Positions 23,710 to 23,929 of a stretch of DNA of 23,929 nucleotides are shown here, piece after piece. The stretch lies in the NCBI GenBank assembly GCA_964633205.1, contig CAZWFN010000100.1, forward strand, positions 1-23,929, written 5' to 3'. Position 1 is the first letter of the stretch; the number at the start of each line of letters is the position of its first letter. Both the position numbers and the translations under genes were made by a program. Source of the DNA: CAYVQE01 sp964633205. GTDB taxonomy: Bacteria > Myxococcota > B64-G9. Below the pieces are notes generated by a model. The model searched no databases. It worked only from the letters and a program-made list of their open reading frames with translations, and was not told the origin of the DNA.

Positions 23710-23929
23710 GAACCGCCACGCCTTCATACCTACCCCGGCGGCACCTTCAACAACATGGACATCTACCTCTACCGGATCGACACCGGCGAGCTGCGCCGGA
23801 TCACCACCGACGAGCACGACCAGAACCACCCGATCATCCACGGCCGCTGGATCGCCTGGACAGATGAAAGGCATGCCACCGACTACAGCCCGAGCGGCAT
23901 CCCGGACACCACCACCATCTACGTCTACG
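23710..23929 (+). pseudogene. TolB-like beta-propeller fragment, truncated upstream and by the window end
   Basis: The frame reads YPGGTFNNMDIYLYRIDTGE, then LRRITTDEHDQNHPIIHGRW and IAWTDERHATDY, ending DTTTIYVY at the window edge. The DIYLYxxDTGExRRITTD and IAWTD patterns are typical of TolB/WD40-like periplasmic propeller repeats. Similarity begins before the only ATG (23755), and a stop (23707-23709) lies just upstream, so the 5' part of the gene seems lost or displaced by the DUF4143 segment. If translation begins at 23755 it could still be a short live gene; the remainder lies outside the window. Confidence 0.55.

Overview
The window is a GC-rich (about 70% by eye) bacterial chromosome segment with dense, mostly overlapping genes. 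MopE-type Asp/Cys metal-binding repeats, a DUF4388 protein, several lipoproteins with clear lipoboxes and a FadL-like outer-membrane barrel indicate a Gram-negative bacterium of the broad 'deltaproteobacterial' type (Myxococcota, Desulfobacterota or a related uncultured lineage). This is inferred from gene content; no marker gene was placed on a tree.

Layout. (1) 1-409: two minus-strand tRNA genes, Thr(TGT) then Tyr(GTA, cut by the window edge), with a candidate stable-RNA promoter and a 125-bp imperfect inverted repeat upstream. (2) 465-4269, minus: ispG, a DUF4388 protein, pyrF and rlmB, with overlapping or nearly overlapping ends, reading toward the tRNAs. (3) 4405-9722, plus: malQ (4-alpha-glucanotransferase), a large lipoprotein joining an Ig-like domain, a YVTN beta-propeller and a phosphoesterase, and a second lipoprotein coupled to it by an ATGA overlap. 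(4) 9745-14033, minus: a six-gene run starting with the nickel regulator nikR, followed by a membrane-anchored TPR protein, a secreted protein of unknown function, a CxxCxxCC metal-chelating protein, a DUF4124-glutaredoxin lipoprotein and an NRDE (TANGO2-type) protein. (5) 14181-17047, plus: a NicO/RcnA-type nickel/cobalt transporter divergent from nikR, then a FadL/OmpP1-type barrel. (6) 17051-17287: a non-coding block bounded by about 30-bp imperfect inverted repeats and holding two hairpins, probably a MITE or insertion-sequence remnant. (7) 17318-20612, minus: DUF1015, short-form serA and serC, behind a good sigma70-type promoter. (8) 20771-22683, plus: a stand-alone Smr protein and a MopE-repeat/formylglycine-generating-enzyme-like lipoprotein. 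(9) 22684-23929: a decayed zone with a DUF4143 ATPase pseudogene (Walker region absent, in-frame TAG, C7 frameshift), then a TolB-like propeller fragment that runs off the window.

How the genes fit together. nikR and the NicO transporter form a divergent nickel-homeostasis pair with a candidate operator dyad between them. The genes behind nikR are rich in cysteine, metal-binding and thiol-redox features, so nickel or redox control could reach the whole run. serA and serC supply the first two steps of serine synthesis, and the DUF1015 protein ahead of them is probably functionally linked. No CRISPR array, complete mobile element or obvious defence cassette was seen. The least explained parts are the two inverted-repeat elements, the nikR-led run, the propeller-phosphoesterase/lipoprotein pair and DUF1015.
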